A DNA stretch of 12,159 nt from Candidatus Woesearchaeota archaeon. Its GTDB lineage: Archaea > Nanobdellota > Nanobdellia > Woesearchaeales > GW2011-AR15. Where the stretch lies: assembly GCA_016934775.1 (NCBI GenBank), contig JAFGSP010000159.1, positions 1 through 12,159 of the forward strand, read 5' to 3'. Numbering within the stretch: position 1 is the first letter of the stretch; each line of letters begins with the position of its first letter. The notes beneath the pieces are model-generated. The model was not told where the DNA came from. It made no database searches and saw nothing but the letters and a program-made list of their open reading frames with translations. Of the stretch, positions 1-6,277 are shown one piece after another. The position numbers were made by a program, and so were the translations under genes.

Positions 1-177
1 GGCAGTATCTTCATATACCTGGATGGTTGTCCTGTCTTCGTCTATCTGGATGACTTCTCCCATCAGGCCTTCTTTTCCCACCCTGACAAGGTCATACATT
101 CTCGCCTTGATACCAGTAGCGACAACAACAGGACCTGCAATCCTGACTAATTTTCCTTTTTTTTCATCTTGAGCCAT
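1..177 (-). CDS. atpA: A-type ATP synthase catalytic subunit A, N-terminal 59 codons (cut by window edge)
   Basis: This is the start of the catalytic subunit of the A1 head, where ATP is made or hydrolysed at the A/B interfaces. Only the N-terminal beta-barrel is present. It carries the family's opening pattern, GKLVRIAGPVVVATG at about residues 8-22, then YDLVRVG and LMGEVIQI. The Walker A loop and the long insert typical of A subunits lie beyond the left edge. The ATG start is supported by the ribosome-binding site AAGGTGAT (minus strand, 181-188) directly before it. It follows atpF after 82 bp, the widest gap in the operon. Identity is secure from both sequence and position. Confidence 0.95.
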   Translation of the reverse strand, partial: MAQDEKKGKLVRIAGPVVVATGIKARMYDLVRVGKEGLMGEVIQIDEDRTTIQVYEDTA

Positions 178-259
178 AATATCACCTTATTTTGATTTTC
201 AATTATTATTTCCTTATTATTTCTTATTTGATCATGATTAATTATCATAATTATCCTAA
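178..259 (-). other. AT-rich atpF-atpA intergenic spacer with inverted repeat
   Basis: This 82-bp spacer is almost entirely A and T and holds no ORF. It contains a perfect 7+1+7 inverted repeat, TAATTAT-C-ATAATTA (239-253), beginning just after the atpF stop. At the atpA end is a good ribosome-binding site (AAGGTGAT, 181-188). The other junctions in this operon are 4 bp of overlap to about 40 bp, so this gap stands out. It could hold an mRNA processing or stability element, or a weak internal promoter. I see no convincing TATA box. Confidence 0.5.
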
Positions 260-571
260 TTATTTTGCAAACAGGTCAATCCCTATCGCTTTCTTTATCA
301 TCTCTCTGAGGTTCTCCTGAGCGCCTGCTTCAATAGACAACACTACTACAACAGGGTTCTGGGAGTTCTCAATAGTCCTCCGGAACCTGGTATCCAGGTG
401 CTTTAGGGATCTGTCGTTCGTGACTAGGATTCCTATTTCCTCGTCTTTCAATGCATCTGAAAAGCAGTCTTTCAGTCTCTCAGCGGACTCTCCTTCAAAG
501 ACTTTCTTTATCCCGATGAGCTGGAATCCCATCACGAATTCATTATTGCCAACTACAGCAAGCTCTGCCAT
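260..571 (-). CDS. atpF: A-type ATP synthase subunit F
   Basis: Subunit F (103 residues, normal for the family) is the small Rossmann-like protein on the rotating central stalk beside subunit D; in characterised archaeal enzymes it modulates ATPase activity. The sequence shows the family features. An N-terminal beta strand reads AVVGNNEFVMGFQLIGI (residues 5-21), with the conserved F-x-L-x-G pattern. Next comes EIGILVTNDRSLKHL (about 45-59), then PVVVVLSIE (about 73-81) before the C-terminal helix. The ATG lies 2 nt beyond the atpC stop, with GAGG as its ribosome-binding site inside the end of atpC, so the two are translationally coupled. Position between C and A agrees with the usual archaeal order. 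Confidence 0.93.
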   Translation of the reverse strand: MAELAVVGNNEFVMGFQLIGIKKVFEGESAERLKDCFSDALKDEEIGILVTNDRSLKHLDTRFRRTIENSQNPVVVVLSIEAGAQENLREMIKKAIGIDLFAK

Positions 572-573
572 CT

Positions 574-1608
574 TTAGTTCCTCGGTAAGACAATCAGGTT
601 GCCTACATAGTCTTCAATATCTTCAAACTTTTTTGATTTCACAATAGCTCTTATGTTCCTGACTTCTATCTCTTTTGCAAACATGTATCCCAGCACAACA
701 TCCACACTCAGGCAGTTCTGATGGAACAGCAGTTGCGATCTCTGGAGCAGGAATCTCTGGAACTCTATTTCAGCTCTCATAAGGATATCGTCCTGATCTG
801 CAGACAGGTCAAGCTTATACGGTGTTTTTCTCAGCTCAGTCAGTAATGGCCCGAGCTTGTTCAGTTCCTTTATCCTGTCTACAAAATCCTGCCTGAGGTG
901 TTTTCCGTAACTTATCAGGTAATGCTCAATATCCTGCTTGTCCAGATTGAAATATATCTTTTTCAGTATAAGCCTTAGATTATGTATATCAAATTCATAT
1001 CGGAAAAATTCAAGGAAGAGCCTACCCTGCTTAGGGATAAGCTTTGCGAATTTAATGCTCTCTTTATAATAATGATAGTCCATGATGTTCTCTATCAGGC
1101 TCAATTCACCAGTGTTCTCAAAATAAGTCAGGGCAGTATCATAATCTTTGAGCTTGAGCATCTTCAGTATATCTCTGACATCTTTGTCAGCCATTCCTTT
1201 TAGCTTCTCAAGATTGAAGTTTCCTGCCGGTATGAGCATATCCTCAAAATCCATATTTCCTGATAGTTTTGCCCTGAGCAACACTTTGACATTCCAGTAA
1301 TCATATCTTCTCAGATATTGGTTGATCAGCAGTTCAATATCAGGGTCTGAGATCATCTTTAGCTTAAGGAAGATTTTTGTAAGATGCATGTTAAGTGCAT
1401 GCTCTACAAGGTCCAGCCCTTCGTGTCTCATTGCAAGGGCATTGATCTCTTCTTTATAGACTCCTTCCTGGAGGAACTTGAGTATCTCAGAGACATTCAT
1501 CTTCATGAGCTTATCATAATCATGCCTCTTTAGCAGGAGGCTCTTCATAGCGCTGACCCTGGCAGAAGTGTACGGGTTGCTCGCATATTTTATCTGGGCC
1601 TTTATCAT
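574..1608 (-). CDS. atpC: A-type ATP synthase subunit C (central-stalk/rotor adaptor, V-type d homologue)
   Basis: Subunit C is the funnel-shaped, all-helical adaptor between the membrane c-ring and the D/F axle. At 344 residues it is the usual family length and is predicted almost wholly alpha-helical. The N-terminal stretch YASNPYTSARVSAMKSLLL (about residues 8-26) and the repeated E-(V/I)-RNIR type segment near the C-terminus (AKEIEVRNIRAIVKSK, about 311-326) are typical of the NtpC/AtpC family. The ATG overlaps the atpE stop codon by 4 bp (ATGA), which implies coupled translation. No truncation or frame disruption is seen. Confidence 0.92.
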   Translation of the reverse strand: MIKAQIKYASNPYTSARVSAMKSLLLKRHDYDKLMKMNVSEILKFLQEGVYKEEINALAMRHEGLDLVEHALNMHLTKIFLKLKMISDPDIELLINQYLRRYDYWNVKVLLRAKLSGNMDFEDMLIPAGNFNLEKLKGMADKDVRDILKMLKLKDYDTALTYFENTGELSLIENIMDYHYYKESIKFAKLIPKQGRLFLEFFRYEFDIHNLRLILKKIYFNLDKQDIEHYLISYGKHLRQDFVDRIKELNKLGPLLTELRKTPYKLDLSADQDDILMRAEIEFQRFLLQRSQLLFHQNCLSVDVVLGYMFAKEIEVRNIRAIVKSKKFEDIEDYVGNLIVLPRN

Positions 1609-2150
1609 TTTCCCTGCGCGTATAGCCTCTCAGAAACCGCAGCCATGCTGCCCTGCCTTACAGAATCTAATATACTCTCATAACTCAGGTCGATCCTCTT
1701 TGTGCCTTCCTTGTCTTCAAGGATGACTCCTCCTGCGATATCTGCTTCGACAGGATGGTGCTTTTTGAGGAAAGCCATGTCTTTTTTTGAGCAATATACC
1801 TTTTCAAACCTGAAATCTGTCGATAATAGCTTCTTCAGATGTGATTCTCTTTTCTTTCCGCTCAGGCTTCTGAGCTCTTCAAGAGTATCTGAAAATACTT
1901 TGTCAAGCATCTTCTTCTCAAGGGCAAGCTTCTCTTTTTTCACAGCAGATTCAAGCTCTGCCATCTGGCCTGACCTATACTTCTCATTATTCTCCTTGGC
2001 TTCTTTGTCATATTTCTCTTTTATCTCATCGACCTTAGATTCAGCATTCTTGAGTATTGCTTTTCTCTCTTTCTCCTCTTCTTTGAGGAGCTCATTCGCA
2101 TGCTTCCTAGCGTTATCTAAGATCTCTTTTTTGACTTCATCTATTTCCAT
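1605..2150 (-). CDS. atpE: A-type ATP synthase subunit E (peripheral stalk)
   Basis: Subunit E pairs with subunit H to form the peripheral stalk that holds the A1 head against rotation. The N-terminal ~110 residues are a charged E/K-rich coiled coil starting MEIDEVKKEILDNARK. The C-terminal part is the globular head-binding domain, with GGVILEDKEG (about residues 140-149) and the end motif IDLSYESILDSVRQ, both typical of the family. I chose the ATG at 2150 (181 residues) because a GGTGAT ribosome-binding site (minus strand, 2155-2160) lies just before it. A TTG four codons further upstream would put that site inside the gene. It overlaps atpC by 4 bp. Confidence 0.92.
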   Translation of the reverse strand: MEIDEVKKEILDNARKHANELLKEEEKERKAILKNAESKVDEIKEKYDKEAKENNEKYRSGQMAELESAVKKEKLALEKKMLDKVFSDTLEELRSLSGKKRESHLKKLLSTDFRFEKVYCSKKDMAFLKKHHPVEADIAGGVILEDKEGTKRIDLSYESILDSVRQGSMAAVSERLYAQGK

Positions 2151-2164
2151 AAATATCACCAATT

Positions 2165-2187
2165 AAAAAGAATCAGGGATTCTTTTT
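2165..2187 (-). promoter_or_regulatory. Hairpin directly after the atpK stop codon
   Basis: A perfect 10-bp stem with a 3-nt loop (arms 2165-2174 and 2178-2187; minus-strand arms AAAAAGAATC and GATTCTTTTT) begins 1 nt after the atpK stop and ends just before the atpE ribosome-binding site. The descending arm finishes in five Ts. It could be a partial terminator, or a 3' stabilising or processing element for the proteolipid message. The proteolipid is needed in many more copies per complex than its neighbours. The structure is plain in the sequence; the function is inference. Confidence 0.6.
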
Positions 2188-2188
2188 T

Positions 2189-2425
2189 CTAACCGACTAA
2201 ATTTAGGATCAATATAGCTACGACCAGTCCGAAAATGACCAGTGACTCAGGGATGACTGTCATGATAAGACCTTTACCGAACAGTTCTTCTTTCTCAGCC
2301 ATTGCTCCGACTGCAGCTGCACCTATAGCCTGTTCTGCCATACCCGTTCCGACAGCAGTCAGTCCAACTGCTAAAGATGCACCTATAGCTATCAATCCTA
2401 CACCAACTGTGATTTCAGTTGCCAT
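2189..2425 (-). CDS. atpK: A-type ATP synthase proteolipid subunit K (c-ring subunit)
   Basis: This 78-residue, two-helix hydrophobic hairpin forms the rotating membrane ring that carries the coupling ion. Helix 1 (about residues 5-41) is glycine/alanine-rich, with small residues spaced GxGxxxxGASLAVG. A polar loop follows (EKEELFGKG, 44-52), then helix 2 (about 53-77) with the ion-binding carboxylate E60 in VIPESLVIF. Q32 and E31 on helix 1 and S61 beside E60 are polar residues of the kind seen in sodium-binding rings. The single hairpin is the simple c form, not the duplicated V-type form. The ATG has a strong GGAGGT ribosome-binding site (2434-2439), and a hairpin follows the stop; both would suit high expression. 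Confidence 0.95.
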   Translation of the reverse strand: MATEITVGVGLIAIGASLAVGLTAVGTGMAEQAIGAAAVGAMAEKEELFGKGLIMTVIPESLVIFGLVVAILILNLVG

Positions 2426-2456
2426 TATTTTCTACCTCCGATTTCTATTTTTTAGA

Positions 2457-4457
2457 TTATTTAGGTGAATACCCAAATGATTTGTACTTCTTTCCTCCTC
2501 CGCCGTAGAATTTTCCGAAAAATTCTACATAATGCAGCCTTAATGAATGAAGGAAAGGACTTAATATTCCTAGCGCGATGTTTATTCCATGCCCAAGGAT
2601 CATGATTATTGCAGCGGGAATTATTCCGATGATTCCCATGCTTTGTATCATCTGGCCTGAAAGGTCATTGACCACAGCAGCCAGGCTCAACGAAGCAAGT
2701 CCTACTGCCATCAGCCTAGCATAAGATAATATATTTGACATGAGTGCAAGGAACATCACTTCAATAACTCCTACAACACCTTCTCCGATAATTGTCAAGA
2801 TTGCTCCGACTGCGAACATTATCCCTAAGACAGGAAGAGGAGGAAGTATTGAGGCTAACATATCATAAACATGGCCTGTGATGACACCAAGAGGCTCCAG
2901 CAGAAGCCATACTATGAGTGGCATTATCATAATCCATCCGCCTTTTTCTTCAAGGGCATGCACTATGCCGTGGTTTTCAAATATGTTTATGAAACCTACA
3001 ACCAACCCTATAAGTATATGCACTATTCCGAACAATACTGAGATTGAGAGCAGATCGCTTATCTGGTGGCTCCTTGAAAATAAGTGCGGGAAAGGATACA
3101 CCAGTGCGCCATGTGACTCCATAGGGTGCATGTGCAGAGCATTTATAAGATGCTCAGGCAATGAATCAACAAGATGTTCTCCATAAGCTGGAGGGAAAAA
3201 CTCAAACCCAAAATACTCTCCAAACACCATTCCGAAGATTATTGTGCTTATAGATGCAATTATGAATGCATTCAGGAAGTTCTTCATCCCCGGCATCTTC
3301 ATCTTAAGGAATAAGAACAGCCCAAGAGTAACAAGGCCGTATCCCACATCTCCCAGCATAAAACCGAAGAATATCGGGAATGTAAGGAACATGAAAAAAG
3401 TCGGATCAATCTCCTTGTAGCTAGGCAGTGTATAAAGCTCCATGAATGCTTCAAAAGGCTCGACCATCTTTGGGTGGTCAAATTCAATAGGGACTTCCTC
3501 ATGCTTTCCGGGAACTTCAAATTTCATCTTTACTTTGCTGTTTGATACATCCTCTACTTTCTTTTTCAGCATCTTTGACTTGTTCCTTGGGACCCAGCCC
3601 CTGAGCAGGAAGGTGTTCTTTGTAGTGGCGAATTTCAGGGGAGCTTCCCCTTTCTCAACTTCCATTGTCAATTTCTTCTCAGATGACAACAGGAAAATCA
3701 TGTTCTCGCCTTTTAGCTCAGACAGCTCGTCGTTTACTCTCTTCAACTTGTCTGAGACAGCCTTTACTTCATGGTCAAGCTTGACAAACCTCTGGCCCGG
3801 AGCGGATGTCAGATCCCTGAAATGCTCTTTAACCACAGGGTTGTCTATTGGCGAGAAATCATAATCCTCTAATACTTTTTCCACGTCATCTTTGCTTTTG
3901 TGGTCTGTGAAAACTGCTATTGCCTTTACGCCATTGTAATGGCTGTCGAAGGTCATATTTTTTTTTGATGCCTTTTCAACATCTTCCTTTAGCTTGGCTA
4001 TCTCAGCGTTTACAAAACCTATGAAGTAAACAGCAGAGGTATAATCGAATTCGTCATCAAACCTGAGCCTAAGTGAGGATAAGGCTTTTTTGATCTCTTT
4101 CTTTGTATATATTTCTTTAATCCTTGTGAAATACTCTTTTTTTGCCATGACTTCGCTCACTTTTGAATGGAGCTTTGTGACGTTCTCTTCGATTGTCTCA
4201 AATGAAGTCTCTCTCGGTAAGATGTTCTTTCGTTCTATATCCAGATTGGAGATAAGAGACCTTATCTTAACAAGAGTATCAGAATGCTTCTCATTATCAG
4301 ACAGCGGATTCCCTATGTCAAAGACATCATCATCGCTCTTCTTTGTATAATCCTCAATATGGACTGCGTTCATGTCGTAGAGCTCTTCAATGACCTGTTT
4401 CATGTATGATTTAGGTCCGAAGATCGTAAGCTTCAGCATTTGTTTTGGTCTAAGCAT
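2457..4457 (-). CDS. atpI: A-type ATP synthase membrane subunit I (V-type a-subunit homologue)
   Basis: Subunit I is the stator membrane subunit that forms the two half-channels against the c-ring and anchors the peripheral stalks. At 666 residues it has the usual two-part build. Residues 1 to about 350 are a soluble, charged, partly coiled-coil arm (MLRPKQMLKLTIFGPKS at the start). From about 352 it is a multi-helix membrane domain, beginning DPTFFMFLTFPIFFGFMLGD. The conserved channel arginine is visible in NILSYARLMAVGL (about R581), and the C-terminal membrane part ends SLRLHYVEFFGKFYGGGG. Start ATG is preceded by AAGGAGG. The coding strand has an A9 run near residues 165-167, with the frame intact. 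It lies between atpH and atpK with short gaps. Confidence 0.95.
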   Translation of the reverse strand: MLRPKQMLKLTIFGPKSYMKQVIEELYDMNAVHIEDYTKKSDDDVFDIGNPLSDNEKHSDTLVKIRSLISNLDIERKNILPRETSFETIEENVTKLHSKVSEVMAKKEYFTRIKEIYTKKEIKKALSSLRLRFDDEFDYTSAVYFIGFVNAEIAKLKEDVEKASKKNMTFDSHYNGVKAIAVFTDHKSKDDVEKVLEDYDFSPIDNPVVKEHFRDLTSAPGQRFVKLDHEVKAVSDKLKRVNDELSELKGENMIFLLSSEKKLTMEVEKGEAPLKFATTKNTFLLRGWVPRNKSKMLKKKVEDVSNSKVKMKFEVPGKHEEVPIEFDHPKMVEPFEAFMELYTLPSYKEIDPTFFMFLTFPIFFGFMLGDVGYGLVTLGLFLFLKMKMPGMKNFLNAFIIASISTIIFGMVFGEYFGFEFFPPAYGEHLVDSLPEHLINALHMHPMESHGALVYPFPHLFSRSHQISDLLSISVLFGIVHILIGLVVGFINIFENHGIVHALEEKGGWIMIMPLIVWLLLEPLGVITGHVYDMLASILPPLPVLGIMFAVGAILTIIGEGVVGVIEVMFLALMSNILSYARLMAVGLASLSLAAVVNDLSGQMIQSMGIIGIIPAAIIMILGHGINIALGILSPFLHSLRLHYVEFFGKFYGGGGKKYKSFGYSPK

Positions 4458-4472
4458 TTTAATATGGCCTCC

Positions 4473-4829
4473 TTACCTTTCCTGGATGATCCTGTCAAGC
4501 TCATCAAGCACATAGTCAACTGCCTTGGGCAGGTTCTTGGTGAACTTATCTTCAAGTGATTTGATGTTTTTCATCTCTTCCTTTTTCTTTGATTCTTTTT
4601 CAGCATCAGTCTTTTTCCTGTTAGCGGAGATTTTCTCATTTCTTTTTTTCTCCAGCTCTTCCTGTTTTTTCTTAATCAGGGCTGCAGCATCAGACCTCGC
4701 GTTGGAAATTGATTCCTCTTTATTTGTTTCAGCATCTGTTATGATCTTGTCAGCTTCAGTCTCTATCTTCCTGACCTCAAGCGCAAAATCATCTAGAAAA
4801 TCTTCAGTTGTTTCATGTCCATGGCTCAT
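4473..4829 (-). CDS. atpH: A-type ATP synthase subunit H (peripheral stalk coiled coil)
   Basis: This 118-residue protein is almost entirely charged coiled coil rich in K, E and A. The stretch FALEVRKIETEADKIITDAE leads into a long lysine/glutamate helix and a C-terminal KAVDYVLDELDRIIQ. That is the expected build of the archaeal H (AhaH) subunit, which dimerises with E to form the peripheral stalk. Low-complexity coiled coils are hard to assign alone, but the position as first gene before atpI fits the standard archaeal order H-I-K-E-C-F-A-B-D. The ATG has a GAGGGGAT ribosome-binding site and a TATA-like element further upstream, making it the first gene of the operon. Confidence 0.88.
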   Translation of the reverse strand: MSHGHETTEDFLDDFALEVRKIETEADKIITDAETNKEESISNARSDAAALIKKKQEELEKKRNEKISANRKKTDAEKESKKKEEMKNIKSLEDKFTKNLPKAVDYVLDELDRIIQER

Positions 4830-4880
4830 GATTTATCCCCTCGCGATAATTAATTAGCATGCTTGCGAAATTCCAAATAT

Positions 4881-4918
4881 CTTAAAAACTTAATCTACTT
4901 AGTCTACTTGGTTTACTT
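4881..4918 (-). promoter_or_regulatory. Putative ATP synthase operon promoter with upstream 9-bp direct repeats
   Basis: On the minus strand a TATA-like AGTTTTTAAG (4881-4890) would place transcription start near 4858, leaving a leader of about 29 nt that contains the atpH ribosome-binding site. Immediately upstream are three degenerate 9-bp direct repeats (plus strand AATCTACTT, AGTCTACTT, GGTTTACTT; 4892-4918), and the TATA element itself begins with the same AAGT (minus strand). The repeats start right at the stop codon of the AbrB-PhoU gene. They could be an activator or repressor site; no regulator is shown. Confidence 0.45.
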
Positions 4919-5782
4919 ATTTTTATCGACTTCCTCTGTTATCAGCCAGTCGCATAATATCTCAGCTATATGGCCCAGCAAGGCATATAATCTCTTCTTT
5001 TTATACGTCTGCAGATCAGTCTCTTCTATCTTGTCAAGCCCGTCCACTGCTTTGACAAACTCAGTAACGTTGTCCTGGGTAAGTTTTTCAAGTATTGCGC
5101 TCAGCATCTCCATCATGTTCTCAATCTTGTTTATGAGATGCTTGTCTTCTCCTGTTGTTATGAGGAGGTCTGCGATCTGCTCTGTTATCCTTGATATCAT
5201 CCCTATGTAGAACAGGTTGATATGCTTTATCCCTGATTCTCTCCTGTACATGAGGGTAGTGATTATTGATTTGTGGATGAGCATGTTGCTCTTGTCTATC
5301 TCTTCTTCATATTTCCTGACAAGCTCATGCTTTGGGTCCTGCTTCATCAGTTTTGCTATGCTGAGTATTTTCCTTATCATTGCCTGCAATAATATGTCTG
5401 GGTCGCTCAATGCTATTGAAGTGTGGCAACTGATTTCTTTTTCTTCAAACTCCACAAGCTCCAGGCCACCCAGAAGCTTCTTATGGTCTAATATCTGATC
5501 CGGAGAGAGCGGCTTTTTGAGATCAATGTGGAACTCTTTCACAGGATTGATATAAGAAGCAGTTATCATCTTATTTATCAGCTCAGGATTCGAGTCATCC
5601 AGTTCCAGCTTAAGAGAAGTAAGGCTTGTCTTGGTCTTCTTTGGCTTGACAACAAGATTGCCTGAAGATGATTTTTCCAGGAACACGACTGAGTCTGTTG
5701 TTATCTTATGCTCCCTGCACCACGACGCAGGCAGATATAGATAATAGGTGTTCCCCGAACGCTGTATTTTCCTTGAGTCCAT
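4913..5782 (-). CDS. AbrB/SpoVT DNA-binding domain plus PhoU-like domain regulator
   Basis: This 289-residue cytoplasmic protein joins two domains. Residues 1 to about 48 are a swapped-hairpin AbrB/SpoVT/MazE DNA-binding domain, with RKIQRSGNTYYLYLPASWC, then HKITTDSVVFLE and LVVKPKK. A linker region follows, and from about 115 to the end there are long helices of PhoU type, including ISRITEQIADLLI and YALLGHIAEILCDWLI. Such AbrB-PhoU proteins are common in archaea and are usually called phosphate uptake regulators, although their ligands and targets are mostly untested. No phosphate transporter genes are visible here. The start has no ribosome-binding site; a TATA box centred 30 nt upstream implies a leaderless message. 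It reads toward the ATP synthase operon and ends 83 bp before atpH, so readthrough or regulation of that operon is possible. Confidence 0.82.
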   Translation of the reverse strand: MDSRKIQRSGNTYYLYLPASWCREHKITTDSVVFLEKSSSGNLVVKPKKTKTSLTSLKLELDDSNPELINKMITASYINPVKEFHIDLKKPLSPDQILDHKKLLGGLELVEFEEKEISCHTSIALSDPDILLQAMIRKILSIAKLMKQDPKHELVRKYEEEIDKSNMLIHKSIITTLMYRRESGIKHINLFYIGMISRITEQIADLLITTGEDKHLINKIENMMEMLSAILEKLTQDNVTEFVKAVDGLDKIEETDLQTYKKKRLYALLGHIAEILCDWLITEEVDKNK

Positions 5783-5792
5783 ACAACCAAGC

Positions 5793-5816
5793 AGGACTAC
5801 GTAGTTCTATTTAAAT
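5793..5816 (-). promoter_or_regulatory. Promoter of the AbrB-PhoU gene with embedded palindrome
   Basis: The minus-strand TATA box ATTTAAATA (5808-5816) is centred 30 nt before the ATG at 5782, placing transcription start within a few bases of the start codon. Between them is a perfect 10-bp palindrome, ACTACGTAGT (5796-5805). It extends to 16 bp (5793-5808) with one mismatched pair and touches the TATA box. A protein bound there would block polymerase, so this is a good operator candidate, perhaps for autoregulation by the AbrB domain. The promoter call is firm; the operator role is inferred. Confidence 0.6.
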
Positions 5817-5860
5817 GTTGGGGTTTGGTGAGGTGTAAAGTCTGTTGGATATGGTTGAAT

Positions 5861-5870
5861 AAAAAAATTA
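5861..5870 (-). terminator. Poly-T terminator after the trypco2-like gene
   Basis: On the minus strand, the stop codon TAA of the 90-residue gene runs straight into seven Ts (5861-5867). The flanking A-run and T-run can also pair (AAAAAAAT-AATTTTTTT type). A T-tract of this kind is the usual archaeal intrinsic termination signal. It separates this gene from the promoter of the AbrB-PhoU gene downstream. Confidence 0.5.
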
Positions 5871-6140
5871 TTTTTTTGTTGGCAAAACGGAAAACTTAAT
5901 CCTATTAACTACTTGTTCAGATATTTTACCTTGAAGTTTCCCTCTTACAATTTTAAATATTTCTGCTCCTATTTTTCCTTCCCCAGTTTGTTCTAAAACA
6001 ACTGCTAAATCAAATTTAATTTTTTTATCATCTCCTCCTTCATAAGTTGAAAATCTATGGGTTTTACTCTCCTCAGTTGATTCTTCTACTGCTTCTGTTA
6101 CATCTTTTAAAATTGTTTTAATAAATTCCTTGACTTCCAT
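5868..6140 (-). CDS. Small protein resembling trypsin-co-occurring domain 2 (trypco2)
   Basis: This 90-residue soluble protein has an N-terminal amphipathic helix (MEVKEFIKTILKDVTEAVEE) and a polar linker. The beta-rich C-terminal half includes KIKFDLAVVLEQTGEGKIGAE (about residues 40-60), IVRGKLQGK (64-72) and the terminal VNRIKFSVLP (78-87). That order (strand, glycine-rich turn, G-x-x-G-K strand, R-(V/I)-K-F-S-V-x-P ending) matches my memory of trypco2-like proteins, which comparative genomics links to trypsin-like proteases and conflict systems. No protease is nearby. I chose the ATG at 6140 because GGGAGG (6148-6153) lies 7 nt upstream; a TTG five codons earlier would contain that site. 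The gene is visibly more AT-rich than its neighbours, suggesting transfer. Family call is from memory and moderate. Confidence 0.6.
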   Translation of the reverse strand: MEVKEFIKTILKDVTEAVEESTEESKTHRFSTYEGGDDKKIKFDLAVVLEQTGEGKIGAEIFKIVRGKLQGKISEQVVNRIKFSVLPTKK

Positions 6141-6141
6141 T

Positions 6142-6201
6142 TCAACGCCTCCCAATAACCCTCTCTCCGTCTTTCATTTTCTTAGAAAGCTGTTCCTCCA
6201 T
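6142..6201 (-). CDS. Possible 19-residue leader ORF before the trypco2-like gene
   Basis: An ATG at 6201 opens a 19-codon frame (MEEQLSKKMKDGERVIGRR) whose stop lies 1 nt before the ATG of the trypco2-like gene. The ribosome-binding site of that gene lies within the last codons of this frame. A TATA box centred at 6230 is 29 nt upstream of its ATG, the same spacing as at the other leaderless starts in this window, so a transcript would begin almost exactly at this ATG. It may be a translated leader that couples to the downstream gene, or simply a 5' leader without translation. I recognise no homologue of the peptide. Confidence 0.4.
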   Translation of the reverse strand: MEEQLSKKMKDGERVIGRR

Positions 6202-6226
6202 TACGCTATCAGAAAAGCATAAAAAG

Positions 6227-6234
6227 TATTTAAT
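6227..6234 (-). promoter_or_regulatory. TATA box for the leader ORF and trypco2-like gene
   Basis: The minus-strand sequence ATTAAATA (6227-6234) is centred about 29 nt before the ATG at 6201 and about 90 nt before the ATG of the trypco2-like gene. No other good TATA box lies nearer to the latter, so the two ORFs would share one transcript. Confidence 0.5.
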
Positions 6235-6277
6235 TCTGTTGATACATAATCAGACATGCCTAGTGATTAGATAATTA

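Noticed and set aside
3299..3520. 73-residue minus-strand frame inside atpI
   Set aside because: It is an out-of-frame shadow of atpI on the same strand, with no ribosome-binding site or promoter and no recognisable domain.
3957..3966. A9 run in atpI as a programmed frameshift site
   Set aside because: The main frame continues intact with all expected subunit I features, and no useful alternative frame follows the run.
4863..5210. 115-codon plus-strand frame opening with repeated Tyr-Leu-Val
   Set aside because: It is antisense to the AbrB-PhoU gene. The YLVYLVYL pattern only reflects the 9-bp DNA repeats upstream of atpH.
6156..6277. A tRNA or small structured RNA in the gap around the leader ORF
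   Set aside because: No cloverleaf, anticodon arm or GTTCGA-like T-loop is visible; the stretch is explained by a TATA box and the short leader frame.
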